From assembly GCF_029211125.1 (NCBI RefSeq), contig NZ_JARGEN010000002.1, positions 29,093 through 93,092 on the forward strand: DNA of 64,000 nucleotides, written 5' to 3'. The notes under the pieces were generated by a model, which was not told the DNA's origin, ran no database searches, and saw nothing but the letters and a program-made list of their open reading frames with translations. Within the stretch, counting starts at the first letter, position 1; each line of letters starts with the position of its first letter. This DNA is from Curvibacter soli. Its GTDB lineage: Bacteria; Pseudomonadota; Gammaproteobacteria; Burkholderiales; Burkholderiaceae_C. Below, in pieces: positions 58,395-64,000 of the stretch. A program made the position numbers and the translations under genes.

Positions 58395-58494
58395 ACGTAA
58401 CTCCATAGGTAGTGTGAAGAGAGGGTGGCCGGTGGCTGTATGCCCCGTTTCCATGGCTCCAATCTTAGGTTTCACCCACCATGGCAATACATCT

Positions 58495-58553
58495 TATGTC
58501 TTATAAAAGACAAGATATTTTTTATATATAAATCAATTACTTATAAAGTAATT
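58495..58553. promoter_or_regulatory. Two AT-rich palindromes in the aceA upstream region
   Basis: TGTCTT-ATAA-AAGACA (58497-58512) and AATTACTT-ATA-AAGTAATT (58535-58553) share a CTTATAAA core and are centred about 40 bp apart, 100-160 bp upstream of aceA. They are the most AT-rich part of this end of the window. They could bind a glyoxylate-shunt regulator or include the promoter. Confidence 0.5.
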
Positions 58554-58633
58554 ATCTCAATATGGAATTCTATTTCTCGTATTGAGAAAATTTGCCGCAG
58601 CGCAGCATGCCTGCATTCCATAATAAGAAAACA

Positions 58634-59074
58634 TCAGCGCGTCTCGTGAAAAAACGGCGCGCCATGCAGCCAATCGCCGCGCTCGATGCGGCGCGCCTCG
58701 TCATAGAAGCCCGGATTGACTTCGTACACCAGGCAGTCGATCCGCTCTGCATCCACCAGCACCGCCACAGACCGTTTCGCGTACTCCCCGTTCGGGCACG
58801 GCAGGATGCCCTCGATCACATCGAGCTGCGGCTCCAGTACCGGCGCAATGGCATACACCTCGCCAACGACCCAGTTCCCCGAAGGCGTGCCCGCATCCAA
58901 CACCAGGCCGGGATAGGCACCCAGGTGGTACAGCCGGCCCGGCACTCTCGCCATGCCGATATGGCGCGGCGCCGGCCGCAGCAAGGTGATGTCGTTGCAC
59001 TGTCCCCGGCGCAGCGTGCCATAGACGAACACATGGCGCTGCGGCGCGCGCAAGAGCGTCGTCGTATCAGGCAT
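58634..59074 (-). CDS. Gamma-glutamylcyclotransferase-family protein
   Basis: 146 residues of the AIG2/GGCT-like fold. HVFVYGTLRRGQCN is the substrate-binding YGxL motif, followed by ARVPGRLYHLGAYPGLVLD and VVGEVYAIAPVLEPQLDVIEG. EYAKRSVAVLVD follows with the acidic/Tyr region. Such proteins turn gamma-glutamyl peptides into 5-oxoproline; substrate unknown. ATG 59074 (MPDTTTLL) is preferred over an upstream extension that overlaps the divergent transporter's leader. Confidence 0.85.
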   Translation of the reverse strand: MPDTTTLLRAPQRHVFVYGTLRRGQCNDITLLRPAPRHIGMARVPGRLYHLGAYPGLVLDAGTPSGNWVVGEVYAIAPVLEPQLDVIEGILPCPNGEYAKRSVAVLVDAERIDCLVYEVNPGFYDEARRIERGDWLHGAPFFHETR

Positions 59075-59111
59075 GATGTGCGGCCTTTCGTCGTAGAAGA
59101 AGCCCAGTCTA

Positions 59112-60044
59112 GTGAACCCTCCGAGTCGCACCGTCGCCTACGGCTGCCTCGCCCTGAGCATGGCGCTCGTGGGCGGCTACGTGGCCCTCTCCAAGCCCCT
59201 TGCCGCCGCCCTGCCGGTTTTTCTGCTGGCCTGGCTGCGCTTCGGCATCGGCGGCATCGCGATGGCGCGGTGGCTGAAGAAGCCGGCAGCCGAGGCACCG
59301 CTGGCGCTCCGCACGCGGCGCCTGCTCTTCCTCGAGTCGTTCCTCGGCAACTTCCTGTTCACCATCTGCATGCTGCTGGGCGTGAGCATGACCAGCGCGG
59401 TGTCCGCGGGCGTCATCATGTCGGCCATTCCCGCAGCGGTGGCGGTGATGAGCTGGATCTTCCTGCGCGAGCGCATCGCCCTGCGCGTCTGGCTGGGCGC
59501 CGCGTGCGCCGTGGCGGGCATTGCCCTGCTCTCGCTGGTGAAGCATCCAGCGGGCCATGGCGGGGCGGCGCTGTCCTCGACACCCGGCCATGCCTGGCTG
59601 GGCAACCTGTTGCTGGTCGGCGCGGTGCTCTGCGAGGCGTCCTACGCCGTCATCGGCAAGCAGTTGACCGGCGCGCTGTCGCCCAAGCGCATCGCCGCGC
59701 TCATCAACCTGTGGGGTTTCGCGCTCATGACACCCATGGGGCTGTACCTGGCAACCTGGTTCGACTTCCGTTCGGTGCACGGCGGCGTATGGGGCCTGCT
59801 TGTCTTCTATGCCCTGGCGGCCAGCGTATGGACCGTGTGGCTGTGGATGACGGGCCTGCGCTCCGTGCCCGCTGCGCAGAGCGGTGTCTTCACGGTGATG
59901 CTGCCGATCTCCGCCGCCCTGGTCGGCGTAGTGGCGCTGGGCGAAAGCCTGTCGGGGGCGCAGATGGCCGCATTCGCGGTGGCCCTCGTGGGTATCGTGC
60001 TGGCAACGCTGCCCACGCGCAACGCCACGCAACAAACAGCCTGA
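59112..60044 (+). CDS. EamA/DMT-family transporter
   Basis: 310 residues with ten hydrophobic segments in two EamA repeats (about 5-135, 155-300). Opens YGCLALSMALVGGYVALSKPLAAALPVFLLAWLRFG; the end of repeat one reads SAGVIMSAIPAAVAVMSWIFLRERI. The GTG start at 59112 is the only one near the conserved N-terminus. It is divergent from the cyclotransferase-like gene (37-bp gap). Substrate unknown; not a close paralogue by eye of the 24114 transporter. Confidence 0.88.
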   Translation: MNPPSRTVAYGCLALSMALVGGYVALSKPLAAALPVFLLAWLRFGIGGIAMARWLKKPAAEAPLALRTRRLLFLESFLGNFLFTICMLLGVSMTSAVSAGVIMSAIPAAVAVMSWIFLRERIALRVWLGAACAVAGIALLSLVKHPAGHGGAALSSTPGHAWLGNLLLVGAVLCEASYAVIGKQLTGALSPKRIAALINLWGFALMTPMGLYLATWFDFRSVHGGVWGLLVFYALAASVWTVWLWMTGLRSVPAAQSGVFTVMLPISAALVGVVALGESLSGAQMAAFAVALVGIVLATLPTRNATQQTA

Positions 60045-60127
60045 AACTGCGTGCAGCCGGCGCCGCACCGCAGCAGAGCAGTCAGAGTCAGTCTTCGGCC
60101 GTGCCGGGGCTCATGCATAATGGCCGC

Positions 60128-60190
60128 ATGCAGTTGGAATTCGCAACGCTGTTAGCAGAAAAGCCGCCCGGGCGACCTGGCGGCTTTTTC
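60128..60190 (+). ncRNA. Candidate small transcript or leader ending in a terminator, upstream of phoH
   Basis: CATAAT (60116-60121) could be a -10 box placing transcription start at about 60128. A strong terminator AAGCCGCC-(10 nt)-GGCGGCTT plus TTTTT ends at 60190. The 63 nt between begin with ATG and stay open for 23 codons (MQLEFATLLAEKPPGRPGGF then FVS) to a TGA at 60197-60199, so the hairpin would lie within the frame. It may be a small RNA, a leader peptide with attenuation of the phoH gene, or just the DMT gene's terminator. Confidence 0.4.
60159..60190 (+). terminator. Intrinsic terminator before the PhoH-family gene
   Basis: AAGCCGCC at 60161-60168 pairs with GGCGGCTT at 60179-60186, followed by T5. 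It ends transcripts arriving from the DMT transporter gene. Confidence 0.88.
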
Positions 60191-60225
60191 GTTTCCTGAC
60201 CCTTTTTTCGGGAGCCTCCTGCCTT

Positions 60226-61938
60226 ATGCCCCTGCCCCCCCTACCCTCCAAGCGCGCATCCCTTCTCTCCCCTTGCGACTACGGGCCCGCCGCCCAGCCT
60301 ACCGCGCAGGCATCCCGCCCATCCTCCCCCCCCACCGATGACAGCACTACCGCCCGCAATGTGATCGCCGCGCCGGCGGCCCCGCCAGCCGTCGCGCGCA
60401 GCAAGGTCGTGCCCCTGCTGCGCAAGGACGACGCGCCGCAGTCCGTGGCGGCGGAGCCCGCCCCAGCCGCCGCGAGCAGGCCTGCGGGCAATGCGCGCCC
60501 GCGCCGCACCAAGGCGAGCACGGGGCCCGCCAAGCTTTTCGTGCTCGATACCAACGTGCTGCTGCACGACCCGATGAGCCTGTTCCGCTTCGAGGAGCAC
60601 GACATCCTGCTGCCCATGATCGTGCTGGAGGAACTGGACGGCCACAAGAAAGGCACGACCGAGGTCGCGCGCAATGGCCGCCAGGCCAGCCGCACGCTCG
60701 ACGCGCTGGCCGCGCAAGGCACCGACATAGCCGCCGGCCTGAAGCTCGACGGCACGGGCCACCGCGAGGCCGGCGGCAAGCTGTTCCTGCAGACCAGTCC
60801 GCTCGACTACGCGCTGCCCAGCAGCCTGCCTCAAGGCAAGGCCGACAACCAGATCCTCGGCGTGGTGGCAGCGCTGCGCCAGCAGTACATCCCGCAGGGC
60901 GGCGATGCGCGCCAGGCCACGCGCGAAGTGGTGCTGGTGTCGAAGGACATCAACATGCGCGTGAAGGCCCGCGCGCTGGGCCTGATCGCCGAGGACTACC
61001 AGAACGACAAGACGCTGGAAGATGGCGACCTGCTGTATTCCGGCGCGCTGGCGCTGCCGGCGGACTTCTGGGCCAAGCATGGCAAGACGGTGGAAAGCTG
61101 GCAGAGCGGCGGCCACACCTTCTACCGCGTGAGCGGGCCCATCGTACCCAGCCTGTACATCAACCAGTTCGTCTACTTCGAGGCGCCGGGCGAGCCCAGC
61201 CTCTATGCCCGCGTGACCGAGATTCGCGACAAGACCGCCGTGCTGCGCACGTTGAAAGACTACGGCTCGGGCAAAAACGCCGTGTGGGGCGTGACCGCGC
61301 GCAACCGCGAGCAGAACTTCGCCATGAACCTGCTGATGGACCCGGAGATCGACTTCGTCACCCTCACCGGCACGGCGGGCACCGGCAAGACGCTGATGGC
61401 GCTGGCCTCGGGCCTGACGCAGGTGCTCGACGACAGGCGCTACACCGAGATCATCATGACCCGCGCCACCGTGAGCGTGGGCGAAGACATCGGCTTCCTG
61501 CCCGGCACCGAGGAAGAAAAGATGGGCCCATGGATGGGCGCTCTGGACGACAACCTCGAATTCCTGGCAAAGGGCGACGGCGGCGGCGCCGGCGAATGGG
61601 GCCGCGCGGCCACCAACGAGCTGATCCGCAGCCGCATCAAGATCAAGAGCATGAACTTCATGCGGGGGCGCACCTTCTTGAACAAGTACGTCATCATCGA
61701 CGAGGCGCAGAACCTCACGCCCAAGCAGATGAAGACGCTAGTCACGCGCGCGGGCCCGGGCACCAAGATCATCTGCATGGGCAACCTGGCGCAGATCGAC
61801 ACGCCCTACCTCACGGAAGGCTCGTCGGGCCTGACCTTCGCCGTGGACAAGTTCAAGGGCTGGCCGCACAGCGGGCATATCACGCTCGCACGCGGCGAAC
61901 GCTCGCGGCTGGCCGATTTCGCCAGCGAAGTCCTGTAG
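60226..61938 (+). CDS. PIN-PhoH family ATPase/ribonuclease
   Basis: 570 residues. A Pro/Ala-rich N-terminus (1-100), then a PIN-domain nuclease with VLDTNVLLHDP and VLEELDGHKKG (acidic residues), about 105-270. The C-terminal PhoH ATPase has Walker A LTGTAGTGKTLMALA (about 382-396), GEDIGFLPGTEEEKM and Walker B YVIIDEAQNLTP. This is the PhoH2/YlaK arrangement, proposed to unwind and cut RNA. The next gene is 11 bp downstream. Confidence 0.92.
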   Translation: MPLPPLPSKRASLLSPCDYGPAAQPTAQASRPSSPPTDDSTTARNVIAAPAAPPAVARSKVVPLLRKDDAPQSVAAEPAPAAASRPAGNARPRRTKASTGPAKLFVLDTNVLLHDPMSLFRFEEHDILLPMIVLEELDGHKKGTTEVARNGRQASRTLDALAAQGTDIAAGLKLDGTGHREAGGKLFLQTSPLDYALPSSLPQGKADNQILGVVAALRQQYIPQGGDARQATREVVLVSKDINMRVKARALGLIAEDYQNDKTLEDGDLLYSGALALPADFWAKHGKTVESWQSGGHTFYRVSGPIVPSLYINQFVYFEAPGEPSLYARVTEIRDKTAVLRTLKDYGSGKNAVWGVTARNREQNFAMNLLMDPEIDFVTLTGTAGTGKTLMALASGLTQVLDDRRYTEIIMTRATVSVGEDIGFLPGTEEEKMGPWMGALDDNLEFLAKGDGGGAGEWGRAATNELIRSRIKIKSMNFMRGRTFLNKYVIIDEAQNLTPKQMKTLVTRAGPGTKIICMGNLAQIDTPYLTEGSSGLTFAVDKFKGWPHSGHITLARGERSRLADFASEVL

Positions 61939-61949
61939 GAGCGGCGCAC

Positions 61950-62333
61950 ATGGCCATCGGCTGGCTCAGCGCGCTCAAGATGATCCCGTGGGGCGAGGTG
62001 ATCGAAGCCACACCCCATGTCGTCAAGGCCGCGCGCAACCTGTTCCGTTCCACCCGGAAGGCCAGCACGGCGTCGGATGGCGATGGCCTGCCGGAGACGC
62101 TCGCCCCCGCGGGCGATGCCGAGACGGCGCTGCGCCAGTTGCAACGCCACGTGCAGCGCCTGGAGGCCGAGCAGCGCCAGTCCGCCGAACTGATCGCCAC
62201 GCTGGCCGAGCAGAACGCCCAGGTGGTGCAGGCCATCGAGGTGCTGCGCGTGCGCACGCGGCTGCTGCTGCGTGCAACGGCAGTGCTGGGCGTGGTGGCC
62301 GCAGGGCTGCTGGCATGGGTGCTGCGCCACTGA
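61950..62333 (+). CDS. Hypothetical protein with coiled coil and C-terminal membrane helix
   Basis: 127 residues. MAIGWLSALKMIPWGEVIEA at the N-terminus, a coiled coil at about 58-100 (ALRQLQRHVQRLEAEQRQSAELIATLAEQNAQVVQAIEVL), and a C-terminal membrane helix (LLRATAVLGVVAAGLLAWVL). It is likely a tail-anchored inner-membrane protein facing the cytoplasm. GGAG lies 11 nt before the ATG and it follows the PhoH-family gene by 11 bp, so the two are cotranscribed. No named family. Confidence 0.8.
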   Translation: MAIGWLSALKMIPWGEVIEATPHVVKAARNLFRSTRKASTASDGDGLPETLAPAGDAETALRQLQRHVQRLEAEQRQSAELIATLAEQNAQVVQAIEVLRVRTRLLLRATAVLGVVAAGLLAWVLRH

Positions 62334-62340
62334 AAACTTC

Positions 62341-62400
62341 AAGCCAAATTGGCCCCTAGCGCTTTATCCACCTGCGATGCCAGCTATTTTTTCAATAGCA
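62341..62400. repeat. Short dispersed repeat between convergent genes
   Basis: In reverse complement: TGCTATTGAAAAAATAGCTG then GCATCGCAGGTGGATAAAGC and GCTAGGGGCC. It fills the spacer between the 127-aa gene and dnaB. Confidence 0.75.
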
Positions 62401-62407
62401 TCCGGGA

Positions 62408-63814
62408 TCAGAGATCGCCGCCCCCGCCCAAGGCCAGGCTCTCGAACCGCGTCTGCGTCTTGTGGAAATACAGGTTCACCGTGCCCGTGGGCCCGTTGCG
62501 CTGCTTGCCGATGATGACCTCGGCCTGGTTGGGCGTCTTGCTGTCCTTGTTGTAATAGTCGTCGCGGTAGATGAACATGATGATGTCCGCGTCCTGCTCG
62601 ATGGCGCCGGACTCACGCAGGTCGCTCATCATGGGCCGCTTGTCGGTGCGCGTTTCCACGCTGCGGTTGAGCTGCGACAGCGCGATCACCGGGCACTGCA
62701 ACTCCTTGGCCAGCATCTTCAGGCCGCGCGAGATCTCGCCCAACTCGGTGGCGCGGTTCTCGCCCTCGGAGCTGGCCGAGCCGCTCATGAGCTGCAGATA
62801 GTCCACCACGATCAGCCCGAGCTTGCCGCACTGGCGCGCCAGCCGGCGCGCGTTGGCCCGCAACTCGCTCGGCGTGAGGCCGGGGGTCTCGTCGATGTGC
62901 AGCGAGATGTTGCGCAGCCGCTCGATGGCCTCGGTCAGGCGCGGCCACTCCTCGTCGGTGAGCTTGCCGGTGCGCAGGTGCCCCTGGTCGATGCGCCCAA
63001 TGGAGCCCACGATGCGCACCGCCAGTTGGGATGCGCCCATTTCCATCGAGAAGATCGCCACGGGCAGGCCTTCGTGCAGCGCCACGTGTTCGGCGATGTT
63101 GATGGCGAAGGCCGTTTTGCCCATCGAGGGTCGTGCCGCCAGCACCACCATGTCGCCGGCCTGCAAGCCCGAGGTCATGCGGTCCAGGTCGACGAAGCCG
63201 GTGGGCACGCCGGTGATGTCGTTGGGGTTGTCGGCCATCTCCTGCACGCGGTCGAGCAGCGACACGACCAGGGAATTCATCGCCTGGAAGCCCTGCTTCA
63301 TGCGCGAGCCTTCCTCACCGATGTTGAAGATCTTCTGCTCGGCCTCGTCGAGAATCTTGTCCACCGGGCGGCCCTGCGGGTTGAAGGCGTTGGTGGCGAT
63401 CTCGTCGCTGGCGCTGACCAGCTTGCGCAGGATGGAGCGTTCGCGCACGATCTCGGCGTAGCGGCGAATGTTGCTGGCGCTCGGCACGTACTGCGCGAGC
63501 GCGTTCAGGTAGGCGAGCCCGCCCACCTCCTCGGCCTTGCCGATGCTCTGCAGTTGTTCGTAGACCGTGATGACGTCGGCGGGCTTGGTGGCGTTCACCA
63601 GGCCGCCGATGGCGGCGTAGACCAGGCGGTGCTCGTAGCGGTAGAAGTCGCTGTCCACCAGCAGATCGCCCACGCGGTCCCAGGCACCGTTGTCGAGCAG
63701 CAGGCCGCCGAGCACGCTGGATTCCGCCTCGATCGAATGCGGCGGAATGCGCAGTTTCGCAACCTGGCTGTCGCGCAGGAACGGGTCGTCCAGGGAAGAA
63801 GATTGGGCGGACAT
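62408..63814 (-). CDS. dnaB: Replicative DNA helicase DnaB
   Basis: 468 residues. N-terminal domain LRIPPHSIEAESSVLGGLLLDN, linker with RSILRKLVSA, and the RecA-like helicase domain with Walker A VLAARPSMGKTAFAINIA (about 212-230), IFSMEMGA, LIVVDYLQLM (Walker B) and VIALSQLNRSVETRTDKRPMMSDLRESGAIEQDAD. No intein or insertion. ATG 63814 (MSAQSSSL) is used; an open upstream extension has no helicase character. In relatives rplI lies just upstream; here an IS-like end intervenes at 63929. Confidence 0.96.
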   Translation of the reverse strand: MSAQSSSLDDPFLRDSQVAKLRIPPHSIEAESSVLGGLLLDNGAWDRVGDLLVDSDFYRYEHRLVYAAIGGLVNATKPADVITVYEQLQSIGKAEEVGGLAYLNALAQYVPSASNIRRYAEIVRERSILRKLVSASDEIATNAFNPQGRPVDKILDEAEQKIFNIGEEGSRMKQGFQAMNSLVVSLLDRVQEMADNPNDITGVPTGFVDLDRMTSGLQAGDMVVLAARPSMGKTAFAINIAEHVALHEGLPVAIFSMEMGASQLAVRIVGSIGRIDQGHLRTGKLTDEEWPRLTEAIERLRNISLHIDETPGLTPSELRANARRLARQCGKLGLIVVDYLQLMSGSASSEGENRATELGEISRGLKMLAKELQCPVIALSQLNRSVETRTDKRPMMSDLRESGAIEQDADIIMFIYRDDYYNKDSKTPNQAEVIIGKQRNGPTGTVNLYFHKTQTRFESLALGGGGDL

Positions 63815-63928
63815 GGAACTCCTCAAGCTAGTTCTCCATGCTAGCGCCGGCCTGTGCGCGGCGCATCGGATAAGCCTGTGGACAATGCGTGGATTGCCGG
63901 TGGAGCCGCAGGAATATCCGGAGTATTT

Positions 63929-64000
63929 GAGCCTGTCAGAAATTTTGTGTGCAAGGCATAACATTCCACCAAAGGAGTTTTCATGCCTCGCCAATCCAAG
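63929..64000 (+). mobile_element. Left end of an IS256-type element (cut by window)
   Basis: GAGCCTGTCAGAAATTTTGT followed by GTGCAAGG looks like a terminal inverted repeat of IS256-family elements. An AAAGGAG site and ATG follow 54 bp in. The other end lies outside the window, so the family call is tentative. Confidence 0.55.
63983..64000 (+). CDS. Start of a transposase-like ORF (cut by window)
   Basis: Only six codons are visible (MPRQSK) after AAAGGAGTTTTC. A basic start of this kind is usual for IS256-family transposases. The rest is beyond the window. Confidence 0.45.

Overview
The window is GC-rich chromosomal DNA of a betaproteobacterium, most likely Comamonadaceae (Acidovorax, Alicycliphilus or Diaphorobacter type). 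The signs are the block thrS-infC-rpmI-rplT-pheS-pheT-ihfA-merR-tRNA-Pro, the minor-pilin operon fimT-pilVWXY1E, the order gmk-rpoZ-spoT, tripartite tricarboxylate transporter genes, and short dispersed repeats that I associate with this family. The genus is an inference; no 16S rRNA gene is present.

Layout. 1-7.8 kb (minus strand): gamma-glutamyltransferase (cut by the window edge), TctA/TctB, a GspE/PulE ATPase, a spermidine-synthase-like protein, a uracil-DNA-glycosylase-fold protein and a TatD nuclease; the last four overlap or nearly abut. 8-12 kb (plus): membrane-anchored HtrA-like protease, MoxR ATPase, DUF58 protein and VWA protein. 12.5-18.7 kb: I78 inhibitor lipoprotein, HemW, RdgB, RNase PH, a PP2C phosphatase beside a Ser/Thr kinase, and YicC. 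19-20.5 kb: HipB/HipA-type module. 20.9-27.2 kb (plus): GST, PBP1C, DMT exporter, OsmC, FMN-dependent hydroxy-acid dehydrogenase, GreB. 27.2-31.7 kb (minus): SpoT, RpoZ, Gmk, RibD. 31.8-40.9 kb (minus): type IV pilus minor-pilin/PilY1 operon. 41-49.1 kb (minus): tRNA-Pro(GGG) and the translation block. 57-64 kb: aceA, a gamma-glutamylcyclotransferase-like gene, DMT exporter, PhoH-family protein, DnaB, and the left end of what looks like an IS256-type element at the window edge.

The most striking region is a compact island of about 7.7 kb (49589 to about 57291) inserted in the isocitrate lyase gene aceA. A P4-type tyrosine integrase lies at its left end. The displaced original last 229 bp of aceA is stranded beside thrS (49360-49588). 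The interrupted gene has been completed by an island-borne 229-bp substitute (57063-57291). The two copies align without gaps with 26 mismatches (about 89% identity), and only two of these change an amino acid. The insertion therefore preserves a functional aceA, as the e14 prophage does with icd in E. coli. The cargo is a DUF3631 P-loop protein, a chain of small overlapping genes (one with an in-frame amber codon), two small lipoproteins, an unrecognised membrane protein, and a divergent XRE regulator whose intergenic region carries two perfect 17-bp palindromes.

Repeats. One family has inverted ends (245 bp full copy, 128 bp internally deleted copy, one degenerate copy). A second, short family occurs at six or so intergenic sites, and one copy has been read in frame within pbpC.
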